NCBI GenBank assembly: GCA_042408595.1
Contig: JBHOQX010000124.1
Span: forward strand, 1 to 14,105
DNA from: JBHOQX01 sp042408595
Lineage (GTDB): Bacteria; Chloroflexota; Chloroflexia; Chloroflexales; Roseiflexaceae
DNA length: 14,105 nt
Direction: 5' to 3'
Numbering within the stretch: position 1 is the first letter of the stretch; each line of letters begins with the position of its first letter. This document shows, one piece after another, positions 1-6,189 of the stretch. The position numbers and the translations under genes are program-made. A model generated the notes under the pieces. The model saw only the letters and a program-made list of their open reading frames with translations, searched no databases and had not been told where the DNA came from.

Positions 1-56
1 ACCGCAGCGCCGATGGTACTGGCGGCAGCCCGCTGGGAGCGTAGGTCCGCGCGCCC
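1..56 (+). rRNA. rrf: 5S ribosomal RNA, 3' part only
   Basis: The window opens inside 5S rRNA, the small RNA of the large ribosomal subunit. The run GCGCCGATGGTACTG (7-21), the helix pair around CTGGCGG and CCGCTGGG, and GGAGCGTAGG (36-45) match the conserved second half of bacterial 5S rRNA. The 5' part lies outside the window. The exact 3' end cannot be fixed without the 5' strand of helix I, so the end is an estimate (about 53-57). A tRNA-fMet gene begins only a few bases later, so both are probably cut from one rRNA operon transcript. Confidence 0.85.
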
Positions 57-61
57 ATCAG

Positions 62-136
62 CGCGGCGTGGAGCAGTGGCAGCTCGTCGGGCTCATAACC
101 CGAAGGTCGCAGGTTCGAATCCTGCCGCCGCTACCA
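62..136 (+). tRNA. Initiator tRNA-fMet (anticodon CAT), CCA encoded
   Basis: A full cloverleaf is visible. The acceptor is 62-68 with 126-132, D stem 71-74 with 82-85, anticodon stem 87-91 with 99-103, loop 92-98 with CAT at 94-96, T stem 109-113 with 121-125, discriminator A133 and encoded CCA 134-136. Three features mark it as the initiator rather than elongator Met: three consecutive G-C pairs next to the anticodon loop (GGG/CCC), A11-T24 in the D stem, and an unpaired first acceptor position. That position is C1 opposite T72, where the commonest bacterial form is C1 opposite A72. It lies directly downstream of 5S rRNA and is followed by a strong hairpin, so it is probably the last gene of the rRNA operon. 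Confidence 0.96.
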
Positions 137-142
137 GACCAG

Positions 143-189
143 AGGAGGGCACAGGAAGATAGCCTTCTTGTGCCCTCCTTCTTTGCCCT
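143..189 (+). terminator. Hairpin terminator of the 5S/tRNA-fMet transcript
   Basis: A 16-pair stem runs from 143-158 to 164-179 with one G-T wobble and a five-base loop (159-163). It starts seven bases after the tRNA CCA end. The following tract, CTTTGCCCTT, is only moderately T-rich. A promoter for the next tRNA starts at 193, which fits transcription ending here. Confidence 0.8.
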
Positions 190-192
190 TAC

Positions 193-221
193 TTGCAATT
201 TTGGCCCGGTTGTGCTAGCAT
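193..221 (+). promoter_or_regulatory. Sigma70-type promoter for tRNA-Arg
   Basis: TTGCAA (193-198) and TAGCAT (216-221) are spaced by 17 bases, and a TGC at 213-215 gives an extended -10. The predicted start, near 228, is about 16 bases before the mature tRNA-Arg. The prediction is from motif match and spacing only. Confidence 0.6.
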
Positions 222-243
222 AGAGTCGATCGGTGAAAGTTAA

Positions 244-320
244 GACCTCGTAGCTCAGTGGATTAGAGCGCTTCCCTGCGGAGGAAGAGGTCGCGCGTTC
301 GAGTCGCGCCGAGGTCGCCA
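244..320 (+). tRNA. tRNA-Arg (anticodon GCG), CCA encoded
   Basis: The acceptor is GACCTCG (244-250) with CGAGGTC (310-316), D stem 253-256 with 266-269, anticodon stem 271-275 with 283-287, loop CTGCGGA (276-282) with anticodon GCG at 278-280, and T stem 293-297 with 305-309. The discriminator is G317 and CCA is encoded at 318-320. A20 in the D loop and C35 agree with known arginine identity elements. The anticodon is odd. Bacteria usually read CGU/CGC/CGA with an ACG tRNA whose A34 is deaminated to inosine by TadA. A genomic G34 would read CGC and CGU only. Confidence 0.95.
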
Positions 321-328
321 CCTAACCG

Positions 329-360
329 AGCGGTCGCCGCCTGTACAGGTCGCGGCCGCT
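329..360 (+). terminator. Hairpin after tRNA-Arg, terminator-like
   Basis: Nine pairs (329-337 with 352-360), a C-C mismatch, then four inner pairs (339-342 with 347-350) close on a four-base loop. It begins nine bases after the tRNA end. There is no T-tract, so termination is uncertain. It may instead help 3' processing. Confidence 0.4.
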
Positions 361-371
361 TGTGCTATCGA
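342..371 (+). promoter_or_regulatory. Possible promoter for tRNA-Ser
   Basis: TTGTGCTATCGA (360-371) resembles the extended -10 of the upstream tRNA-Arg promoter (TTGTGCTAGCAT). TGTACA at 342-347, 18 bases upstream, matches TTGACA at four of six positions. It overlaps the hairpin after tRNA-Arg. Read-through from the tRNA-Arg promoter is an equally good explanation. Confidence 0.3.
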
Positions 372-382
372 CAACTGAATAC

Positions 383-472
383 GGGGAGGTGACGGAGTGG
401 TTGAACGTGCTCGTCTCGAAAACGAGTTGGGCCTGAAAACCCACGTGGGTTCGAATCCCACCCTCCCCGCCA
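383..472 (+). tRNA. tRNA-Ser (anticodon CGA), CCA encoded
   Basis: The acceptor is GGGGAGG (383-389) with CCTCCCC (462-468). The anticodon stem is 410-414 with 422-426, and loop 415-421 carries CGA at 417-419. A long class II variable arm (about 427-444) marks it as serine. The T stem is 445-449 with 457-461, the discriminator is G469 and CCA is encoded at 470-472. It reads UCG codons. It is followed directly by an intrinsic terminator. Confidence 0.96.
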
Positions 473-477
473 ATGTG

Positions 478-509
478 AAACACGGACGGCAACGCCGCCC
501 GTGTTTTTT
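478..509 (+). terminator. Intrinsic terminator after tRNA-Ser
   Basis: Arms 478-485 and 499-506 pair, then an A-C mismatch (486/498), then CGGC (487-490) with GCCG (494-497), closing on AAC. The 3' arm runs into six T residues (504-509). This is a textbook intrinsic terminator six bases after the tRNA. Confidence 0.85.
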
Positions 510-657
510 CTTCCCCTTCACCTGGTGCGCCCGCTCTGGTGAGGCGAGGTGGCTCGCTGTCAAGCCTCCGGCCGGGGAAGGGAAGGCCGCAAGCCCCGCA
601 ACGAAATCTCGCTTCGCTGCATCGTCGGTCCAGCTGCCGACAATACGGCGAAACGAA
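510..657. other. Intergenic spacer, no gene seen
   Basis: This spacer lies between the plus-strand tRNA terminator and the minus-strand cyclophilin gene. Open frames crossing it show no recognisable domain, no Shine-Dalgarno site, and run into the tRNA or into antisense of the cyclophilin. I see no promoter or RNA gene. Confidence 0.5.
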
Positions 658-692
658 CGGGGTCTTGGAGGGGAGCGCCCTCCAAGACCCCG
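658..692 (-). terminator. 15-pair hairpin downstream of the cyclophilin gene
   Basis: Arms 658-672 and 678-692 pair perfectly around the five-base loop GAGCG. The hairpin starts 13 bases after the cyclophilin stop codon, which fits a transcript end on the minus strand. The T-run on that strand is weak. Its TTGGAGGG arm recurs at 13671-13693, so it may belong to a dispersed hairpin family. Confidence 0.6.
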
Positions 693-705
693 ACCTGAAC
701 AGCTT

Positions 706-1221
706 CTATCGCTCTTCGATCGTTACGCTTTCGATGGTATCACCCTGCCTCGTGCCGTTGACAATATCCTGCCCCTGGATGACCTTGCCGAAGACCGTGT
801 GCTTGCCGTCGAGATGCGGCTGTGGCCCGTGCGTGATGAAAAACTGGCTGCCGTTGGTGTTCGGGCCAGCGTTCGCCATCGAGATGACGCCCGTCTCGTG
901 CGTGAGTGGATTGCCCCGCACTTCGTCCTCAAACCGGTAGCCTGGGCCGCCGCGCCCGGTGCCGGTCGGGTCGCCGCCCTGGATCATGAAGTTGCTGATG
1001 ACACGGTGGAATGACACGCCGTTGTAAAAGCCCTGCCGCGCCAGGAAGACAAAATTGTTCACCGTCTTCGGCGCGTGCTGGGGGTAGAGGTCGAGCACGA
1101 TGCTGCCGCGGTTGGTCTTGATCGTCGCCCGGTAGGTTTTCGCCGGGTCGATCTCCATCGCCGGCGGCTGGCTCCATTGCTGTGGCCCCACGATTTCTTC
1201 CTTTCTTTTTGATGGTAGCAC
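706..1221 (-). CDS. Peptidyl-prolyl cis-trans isomerase, cyclophilin type
   Basis: A cytoplasmic cyclophilin that catalyses cis-trans isomerisation of X-Pro peptide bonds. Motifs in order, numbered from 1221, are FHRVI (71-75), FMIQGGDPTGTG (78-89), MANAGPNTNGSQFF (115-128) and LDGKHTVFG (137-145). Residues equivalent to human CypA Arg55, Phe60, Gln63 and Phe113 are R73, F78, Q81 and F128. The position of the drug-contacting Trp121 is H136, as in many bacterial forms, so low cyclosporin sensitivity is inferred. There is no signal peptide. The start is unsure: the open frame begins at a GTG (1221) only six bases after a TATAAT. A GTG at 1188 after AAAGAAGAAATC, or the ATG at residue 22 (near 1158), would also leave the fold intact. 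It stands alone after the importer genes. Confidence 0.93.
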   Translation of the reverse strand: MLPSKRKEEIVGPQQWSQPPAMEIDPAKTYRATIKTNRGSIVLDLYPQHAPKTVNNFVFLARQGFYNGVSFHRVISNFMIQGGDPTGTGRGGPGYRFEDEVRGNPLTHETGVISMANAGPNTNGSQFFITHGPQPHLDGKHTVFGKVIQGQDIVNGTRQGDTIESVTIEER

Positions 1222-1227
1222 CGGTGC

Positions 1228-1233
1228 ATTATA
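1228..1233 (-). promoter_or_regulatory. -10 box upstream of the cyclophilin gene
   Basis: The minus strand reads TATAAT at 1233-1228. No good -35 is visible at 16-18 bases. Transcription would begin near 1221, so either the message is leaderless from the GTG at 1221 or translation starts further in. Confidence 0.45.
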
Positions 1234-1264
1234 CCGACTTTCGGGCTGACGTCGTGCTGCAAGG

Positions 1265-1286
1265 GGCGAGGGGGCCGCTGCTCGCC
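1265..1286 (-). terminator. Weak hairpin after the permease gene
   Basis: GGCGAG (1265-1270) pairs with CTCGCC (1281-1286) across a ten-base loop, 17 bases after the DppC-type stop. There is no T-tract, so it may be only a partial terminator or a 3' end stabiliser. Confidence 0.3.
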
Positions 1287-1302
1287 TACCCTCCGCGCTG
1301 TG

Positions 1303-2211
1303 TCACCTGCCAACGGCGTCGCGCAGCGCGTCGCCGAGGAATGAGAACGCCAGCACGAGCAGCGTCAGCATGGCGGCTGGCACAAACACCAGCAGGCTGT
1401 TCTGCGCCAGAAAGGGGACGCCCTCGACGATCATCTTGCCGAGGCTTGTGTTCGGCGCCTGGATACCCAGGCCGAGCAGGCTGAGGGTCGCCTCGCCGAC
1501 AATCGCGCCGACCATATCGAGCGTCGCGGCGGTGATGATCAGCCCGGTGACGTTCGGTAGAATGTGGACACGTAGGATGCCGCTCTCACTGCGGCCGATC
1601 GCGCACGCCGCCAGTACGAAATCCCGCTCGCGCAGGCTGAGCGTTTGCCCCCGTACATAGCGCGCCATCAACGGCCAACTGACCAGGCTGATTGAGCCAG
1701 CAACCAGCAGCAGGCGGGCGGTACTGCCGTAGTTCTCTGTCACCCACTGCCCGAAGGTCGCAGCGACCAGGATCGCGAGGAGCAGTCCCGGGAAAGCGAA
1801 GAGCATGTCGGCGAGGCGCGCGATCCCGGTGTCGAGCCAGCCGCCGAAGTAGCCAGCAACCAGACCGAGCGTCGCGCCCAACAGGATGTTGATCGCCTCC
1901 ACCAGCGCAGCGACCAGCAGCGAGACGCGCAGACCGGCCAGCAGGCGCGCAAGCGTGTCGTGGCCGAGTCGGTCGGTTCCGAGCGGGTGCACCGGGCTCG
2001 GCCCGGCGTTGATGCTGCTGAAATCGACCTTTGTCGCATCGATCGGGTAGATCAGCGGGCCGAACACTGCCGCCAGGAGGACGACGGCGATGAACAGCAG
2101 GCTCGCACAGCCGGTTCGGTTGCGGGTCAGCCGACCCCAGAAACCGCTGCTGCGTGCTGGCTCGCGCTCCGGCCCAAGGGTGGGGATGCGCTCTAACGTG
2201 TGCGATGCCAT
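1303..2211 (-). CDS. ABC transporter permease, DppC/OppC type
   Basis: An inner-membrane subunit of a peptide/nickel-type ABC importer. The protein has an N-terminal cytoplasmic tail, a first membrane segment around CASLLFIAVVLLAAVFGPLI, the family signature HPLGTDRLGHD (near residues 75-85), and a further set of membrane segments. A cytoplasmic EAA loop, DFVLAACAIG...HILPN (about 197-220), is where an ATPase docks. Length of 302 residues is normal. I start at 2211 rather than 2217: GAGGA lies about six bases before the ATG at 2211 but touches the ATG at 2217. The upstream permease gene stops only nine bases earlier, so the two are co-translated neighbours. Substrate cannot be told from sequence; oligopeptides or nickel are family possibilities. 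Confidence 0.95.
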   Translation of the reverse strand: MASHTLERIPTLGPEREPARSSGFWGRLTRNRTGCASLLFIAVVLLAAVFGPLIYPIDATKVDFSSINAGPSPVHPLGTDRLGHDTLARLLAGLRVSLLVAALVEAINILLGATLGLVAGYFGGWLDTGIARLADMLFAFPGLLLAILVAATFGQWVTENYGSTARLLLVAGSISLVSWPLMARYVRGQTLSLRERDFVLAACAIGRSESGILRVHILPNVTGLIITAATLDMVGAIVGEATLSLLGLGIQAPNTSLGKMIVEGVPFLAQNSLLVFVPAAMLTLLVLAFSFLGDALRDAVGR

Positions 2212-2220
2212 CCGCATTCC

Positions 2221-3159
2221 TCAGCCGGCCAGTTTGATTCGTGGGTCGAAGACGGAGTACAGGATATCAGTCACCGTGTTCATCACCACGACCGCCACGC
2301 CAAGAATGATCGTCGTCCCCTGAATCACCGGGTAGTCGCGCTGGCCGATCGCCTCGACCGAGATCCGCCCCAAGCCAGGGATGTTGAACAGGTTCTCGAC
2401 GACGAACGCGCCGGTCACCAGGAACGCCGTCGCTGGGCCGAGCAGCGTCAGCACGGGCAGGAGCGCGTTGCGCAGCACATGCCGCGTCACCACCAGGCGC
2501 TCCGGCAGCCCCTTGGCGCGCGCGGTCCGGACGTAATCATCGCGCAGCACCTCGAGCATGGCGCTACGCGTCAGGCGGGCGATATAACCGACGTTTGCCG
2601 CAGCAAGAACCAACACCGGCAGGACCAGGTGCGCCGGCGTGCCCCAGCCGGCCTGGGGCAGCGACGGCAGGCCGGCCCGGTAGAGCGCCAGGTTGATCGC
2701 CCAGATGATGGGAATCAGGACAAAGCTCGGCACGGCGTACAGCGCCAGCATGCTGCCGATGATGATCCGATCCAGCCAGGTGTTTGGGTGAAGCGCGGCG
2801 ATCACGCCGAGCGGCACGCCGGCGAGCACACTCACGAGCAGCGCCAGACCGCCTACACCAAGCGAGATGCCCACGCCCTGGGCGATGATGTCGCGAACCG
2901 GCCGGCCTTCGTAGCGGAAGGAGAGGCCGAAGTCGCCGCGCAGCAGCCCGGTGACATACGTGGCGTACTGTTGGAGCAGCGGCTGATCCAGGCCGTAGAG
3001 ATGGCGCAGGCGGGCGTAGGTTTCCGGGTCGCGGCGCGGCCCCATCAGTACTTGGATCGGGTCGCCCGGCACCAGGCGGCCGATCACAAAGGTCAGAAAC
3101 GAGAGGCTGAAGAGCACAAACAGCAGGCTCACAGCCCGGCGGCCCAGAAAGTGTCCCAT
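2221..3159 (-). CDS. ABC transporter permease, DppB/OppB type
   Basis: First permease subunit of the importer. An N-terminal membrane segment (about 9-28) is followed by the extracytoplasmic region with LVPGDPIQVLMG (29-40) and LDQPLLQQY (58-66), both typical of DppB proteins. More membrane helices follow, and the EAA loop DDYVRTARAKGLPE (207-220) is the ATPase docking site. The protein ends DPRIKLAG. Its 312 residues are normal for the family. The start at 3159 is supported by AAGGG eight bases upstream; an open extension to 3222 is GC-rich and not conserved-looking. The stop is immediately followed by the DppC-type gene. The partner binding protein lies upstream in the same direction. Confidence 0.95.
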   Translation of the reverse strand: MGHFLGRRAVSLLFVLFSLSFLTFVIGRLVPGDPIQVLMGPRRDPETYARLRHLYGLDQPLLQQYATYVTGLLRGDFGLSFRYEGRPVRDIIAQGVGISLGVGGLALLVSVLAGVPLGVIAALHPNTWLDRIIIGSMLALYAVPSFVLIPIIWAINLALYRAGLPSLPQAGWGTPAHLVLPVLVLAAANVGYIARLTRSAMLEVLRDDYVRTARAKGLPERLVVTRHVLRNALLPVLTLLGPATAFLVTGAFVVENLFNIPGLGRISVEAIGQRDYPVIQGTTIILGVAVVVMNTVTDILYSVFDPRIKLAG

Positions 3160-3332
3160 TGTGTATGCCCTTGCGCTGCGCTGCGGCCGCTCTCCAGCGG
3201 GGCACAGGGCTCCGCGGCCCAAGCGCTTGACGGCCGCGCGCGACGCCGGAGCGCAGCGGGTGGCAGCTAGCGTCGTTCGCCGCTCGTCGGCGCCGCCCCG
3301 TGCGCCACACCAATCGGTCGAACAGCACGCGC
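3160..3332 (-). other. GC-rich spacer with a possible intercistronic hairpin
   Basis: This gap lies between the binding-protein stop and the first permease. GGCCGC (3185-3190) can pair with GCGGCC (3214-3219), and further GC-rich repeats surround it. No promoter is evident. In importer operons such a structure often protects the abundant binding-protein message from decay and lowers permease expression; that role is inferred here. Confidence 0.35.
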
Positions 3333-5030
3333 CTATTGCAGGCGCGCCTTGGTCCAGTCCGGCACAATCAGGCCATTCGGCGTCACCACGAACCCCTGGA
3401 CGCGCGGTCGCAGCAGGATCTGGAACTTCGGGAAGTAGAGCGGCAGCCAGCCGACTTTGTCGATTGCAATCTGTTCAGCCTGGTTGTAGAGCTGGAGCCG
3501 CTGCTGCAACTGCGATGGCTCGCCCATGCGGTCGGCCTGTTCCGTGAGCTGATCGAACTGGGCGTCCGAGAAATGCCCGTTGTTGTTGGGCGTGTCCGTG
3601 TGGAGCTGCTGCGACAGGAAGTTCTGCGGGTCGGGATAGTCCGCGCCCCAGATGCTCAGGTAAAAGTCGAGCCCCTGGGTTGGCGTGTAGAAGGTGGTAT
3701 CCAGGTTTTTACTAAAGGTCGCCAGCTCGTAGGATTGCAGATTGACCTTCACGCCGAGGTTTTGCTCCCACATCGCCTGGAGCGCCTGAGCGACCGTCTC
3801 GTTATCGCCTTCTTGGCCGTAGGCCAGCGTGACCTGCGGGAGGGGCGTGGTGGCGCCATAGCCGGCTTTGGCCAGGGCGGCCTTGGCGGCGGCCGGATCG
3901 AAGGCCAACGGCTTGATCGGCAGTTCCGTGCCGGGCATCCCGGTCGGCAGGATGCGATCCGCCGGAACGACCGCGCCGGCCAGCACCTGGTTGGCGATCG
4001 TCAGCTTGTCGGTGGCAAGGGCGAAAGCGCGGCGCACGTCTACGTTATCGAACGGCGGCTTCTTGTTGTTGAAGCCGATGTAACGGGTGGCGAGCGACGC
4101 CGCGCTTTTGAAGTCCGGCAACTTCTGCACCTCGGCGATGTGCGCCGCCGGCACCGGATTCTGCTGGCTACCCATGATGTCGAGCTGGCCGGTCTGGTAG
4201 AGCTGGTAGGCTGTCTCGCTGTCCTTATTGAAGACGTGGAGGATGTTGGCGATGCCCGGCGTGCCGCGCCAGTAGTTCGGGTTGGCTTCGAGCAGGATGG
4301 ACTGGCCGCGCTTCCATGCTTTGACCTTGAACGGCCCGGTGCCATACGCCCTGGCCTCCCAATCCGCGCCGCTGTCCACCAGCTTCTTCGGCACAGCGAA
4401 GGTGTATGGGAAGGTCAGCTGCGAGAGAAAATAGGCCAGCGGCCCATCGAGCCTGATCTCGAGCGTCTTGTCGTCGATGGCTTTGACGCCGCTCGCCGCC
4501 GCGGCCTTGCCCTCGACCACCTCCTTCGCGCCGACGATATGCCCAAGCTGGAACGGCGCACCGTAGGAAGCGGTCGCCGGGGCCAGCGCCCGGTTGATCG
4601 AGTAGACGAAATCGCCCGCGGTGACGGGCGTCCCGTCGGCGAACTTCAAGCCGTCGCGGATGGTGAAGGTGTAGGTCGCGCCGTCGGCGCTCACCTTCCA
4701 TGTCGCGGCACCGTCCGGTTCGACCTCGAGCCGGTCGTTCAGGCGGACCAACCCGCCGAAGATGTTGTTAATCACGGTGATCGTCGGCGCGTCGCCGGGC
4801 TTGGCCGGGTCGATCGAGGTCAGGTCGCTGATGCCTTCGAGCGACCAGCGGAGCGTGTCGGCAGGGGCTGCGCCGCCCGAGGGCGCGGTGGCGGCCGGGG
4901 CGCTGGTGGCGGCCGGGGCGCTGGTGGCGGGTGGAGCGGCGGTCGGCGCCGGGGCTGCCTGGCCGCCACAGGCTGCGAGCAGGGCTGCCAGCGAAAGCAG
5001 GGCGAGCAGGTGAACACGGTGTGCGCGCAT
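3333..5030 (-). CDS. Lipoprotein substrate-binding protein, peptide/nickel ABC importer (SBP_bac_5 type)
   Basis: The external binding subunit that delivers substrate to the two permeases encoded downstream. The N-terminus is a lipoprotein signal: basic MRAHR, a hydrophobic stretch, then the lipobox LAAC with Cys21 as the lipid anchor. A low-complexity Ala/Pro/Thr linker (about 22-60) includes a repeated ATSAPA. The mature domain shows typical SBP_bac_5 blocks: FTIRDGLKFADGTPVTAGDF, YGTGPFKVKAW and ANPNYWRGTPGI. The start at 5030 is chosen because GAGAGG lies seven bases upstream and the signal peptide begins there; the open frame to 5111 crosses the promoter. Length 565 residues is normal. 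The substrate is not determinable from sequence. Confidence 0.95.
   Translation of the reverse strand: MRAHRVHLLALLSLAALLAACGGQAAPAPTAAPPATSAPAATSAPAATAPSGGAAPADTLRWSLEGISDLTSIDPAKPGDAPTITVINNIFGGLVRLNDRLEVEPDGAATWKVSADGATYTFTIRDGLKFADGTPVTAGDFVYSINRALAPATASYGAPFQLGHIVGAKEVVEGKAAAASGVKAIDDKTLEIRLDGPLAYFLSQLTFPYTFAVPKKLVDSGADWEARAYGTGPFKVKAWKRGQSILLEANPNYWRGTPGIANILHVFNKDSETAYQLYQTGQLDIMGSQQNPVPAAHIAEVQKLPDFKSAASLATRYIGFNNKKPPFDNVDVRRAFALATDKLTIANQVLAGAVVPADRILPTGMPGTELPIKPLAFDPAAAKAALAKAGYGATTPLPQVTLAYGQEGDNETVAQALQAMWEQNLGVKVNLQSYELATFSKNLDTTFYTPTQGLDFYLSIWGADYPDPQNFLSQQLHTDTPNNNGHFSDAQFDQLTEQADRMGEPSQLQQRLQLYNQAEQIAIDKVGWLPLYFPKFQILLRPRVQGFVVTPNGLIVPDWTKARLQ
4891..4926. repeat. Two exact tandem copies of an 18-base unit in the lipoprotein linker
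   Basis: GCGGCCGGGGCGCTGGTG occurs at 4891-4908 and again at 4909-4926, followed by a degenerate start of a third copy. On the coding (minus) strand it gives the repeated Ala/Thr/Ser/Pro linker just after the lipid anchor. The unit is six codons, so copy-number changes would keep the frame and only alter linker length. Confidence 0.85.
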
Positions 5031-5082
5031 GGCAGAGCCTCTCTTCCAGGAAATTGCGAAGCGGGTGACAGCAGTACACCGA

Positions 5083-5108
5083 ATCTTAAGATACATGAGC
5101 AGATTATA
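5083..5108 (-). promoter_or_regulatory. -10 box and 10-base palindrome upstream of the importer operon
   Basis: The minus strand reads TATAAT at 5108-5103, about 73 bases before the binding-protein start. No convincing -35 is seen. The expected transcription start (near 5096) is followed at once by the perfect palindrome ATCTTAAGAT (5083-5092), a plausible but unproven operator. Local AT content is well above the surroundings. Confidence 0.5.
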
Positions 5109-5128
5109 CAAGGATCGGCCCGGCGCTC

Positions 5129-5267
5129 AGCGGCCGTCTGCAACGCTCTGAGCGGGGGCCTTAGGGGACCTCAGGCCCCGCAACACCCCGCCGCCCGTGC
5201 GTGTGGAACAGAGGAATCGGGCAGGCAGTGCACTTGCTAAACTTCTCTGTTTCAGGTAGCTTCTCAG
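5129..5267. repeat. Intergenic repeat, long copy (related to 9094-9172)
   Basis: The left end (from AGCGGCCGTCTG) matches the element at 9094 at about 25 of 29 positions. The right end, CTTCTCTGTTTCAGGTAGCTTCTCAG, matches its other end with one gap and a few changes. The middle differs. Here it holds an imperfect GC hairpin (about 5154-5182) and the inverted pair AACAGAG (5207-5213) and CTCTGTT (5245-5251). It lies just after the stop codon of the isoaspartyl peptidase gene. No gene is visible in the stretch. Confidence 0.65.
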
Positions 5268-5277
5268 GCTGCCGTGG

Positions 5278-6177
5278 TCACACCCCCGCGCCTTCGTCGC
5301 CGGTGTCCGTGCGATAGGCGAAGGCCATGCGCGGCGTGTTGAAGGCGTACCCGACGCGGCCATGCCGGTCGAGCAGGATACAACCGCCGTAGCCGGCCAC
5401 ACGTCGCGCCAGCCGGTCCACGGCGGCGCGGGCGGCGTCCATCGGGGCGTGCCCGGCGGCGAGCAGGTCGGTCGCCGTTCTGGCGAGCAGCACTTTGATG
5501 ATCGACTCGCCCCAGCCGGTGGAGGACGCGCCGCCAGCCAGATTGTCGGCATACAGGCCCGCGCCGACCAGCGGCGAGTCGCCGACGCGGCCCGGCAGCT
5601 TGTTGGTGGTGCCGCCGGTGGATGTCGCCGCGGCGATGTCGCCCCGCCGGTCGAGGGCGACCGCGCCGACGGTATCTTGTGGCGTCGCAGTGACAAAGGC
5701 GTCCTGCGTCCGATAATCGCCCGTTGCGCGCAGCTGCTCCCACCGTCGCCGCTCCCGTTCGACGACCAGGTCCGCCGGGTCGCACAGCGGCAGGCCGGCG
5801 GCGGCGGCGAAGCGCTCGGCGCCCTCGCCGACGAGCAGGGCGGTATCGCTCTCCAGCACGCGCCGCGCCAGGGTGATCGGGTTGCGCACCCGGCGTACGG
5901 CGGCGACCGCGCCGGAGTTCAGGCTGCGCCCGTCCATGATCGCCGCATCCAACTCGACAGACCCCTCGCGGTTCAGGACGGAGCCGATGCCGGCGTCGAA
6001 GGTCGGGTCGTCCTCCATCAGGCGCACGGCGGCCTCGACGGCGTCCAGCGCGCTGCCGCCGCCGGCGAGCACGCGCCAGCCGGCCTCCAGCGCGGCCTGG
6101 CAGCCAGCGATGTGCGGGGCAACTTCGGCGTCGGGAATGGCCCAGGCGCCGCCGTGAACGATCAATGCGAGCGGCAT
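5278..6177 (-). CDS. iaaA: Isoaspartyl peptidase / plant-type L-asparaginase (Ntn-hydrolase)
   Basis: A cytoplasmic enzyme of the Ntn-hydrolase fold that cleaves isoaspartyl dipeptides and L-asparagine. The N-terminus LIVHGGAW and GGGSALDAVEAAV are family hallmarks. The precursor should cleave itself between D168 and T169 (QDTVGAVALD) to give alpha and beta chains, with T169 as nucleophile. All partner residues known from E. coli EcAIII are present at a constant offset of ten: T187, R197, D200, T220 and G221. So the enzyme looks active. Length 299 is normal for the family. It starts 12 bases after the upstream gene's stop, with only a weak Shine-Dalgarno sequence, so it is the last gene of a short operon. 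It could serve repair or turnover of isoaspartyl peptides. Confidence 0.95.
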   Translation of the reverse strand: MPLALIVHGGAWAIPDAEVAPHIAGCQAALEAGWRVLAGGGSALDAVEAAVRLMEDDPTFDAGIGSVLNREGSVELDAAIMDGRSLNSGAVAAVRRVRNPITLARRVLESDTALLVGEGAERFAAAAGLPLCDPADLVVERERRRWEQLRATGDYRTQDAFVTATPQDTVGAVALDRRGDIAAATSTGGTTNKLPGRVGDSPLVGAGLYADNLAGGASSTGWGESIIKVLLARTATDLLAAGHAPMDAARAAVDRLARRVAGYGGCILLDRHGRVGYAFNTPRMAFAYRTDTGDEGAGV

Positions 6178-6189
6178 AGAAACTCGTTG

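Noticed and set aside
31..45. Similarity of CCGCTGGGAGCG to the repeat at 9094-9172
   Set aside because: These bases are the conserved 3' part of 5S rRNA; the match of about twelve bases is most simply chance.
397..1014. Plus-strand open frame (205 codons) running from tRNA-Ser into the cyclophilin region
   Set aside because: It starts inside a tRNA, runs through an intrinsic terminator and then antisense to cyclophilin.
2200..3270. Plus-strand open frame (356 codons) opposite the DppB-type permease
   Set aside because: The opposite frame encodes a clear permease with family motifs; this one shows none.
3300..5240. Very long plus-strand open frame (646 codons) opposite the binding-protein gene
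   Set aside because: It mirrors the minus-strand lipoprotein gene, has Arg/Gly-rich low-complexity product, no Shine-Dalgarno site and no domain. It is a by-product of GC-rich codon use on the other strand.
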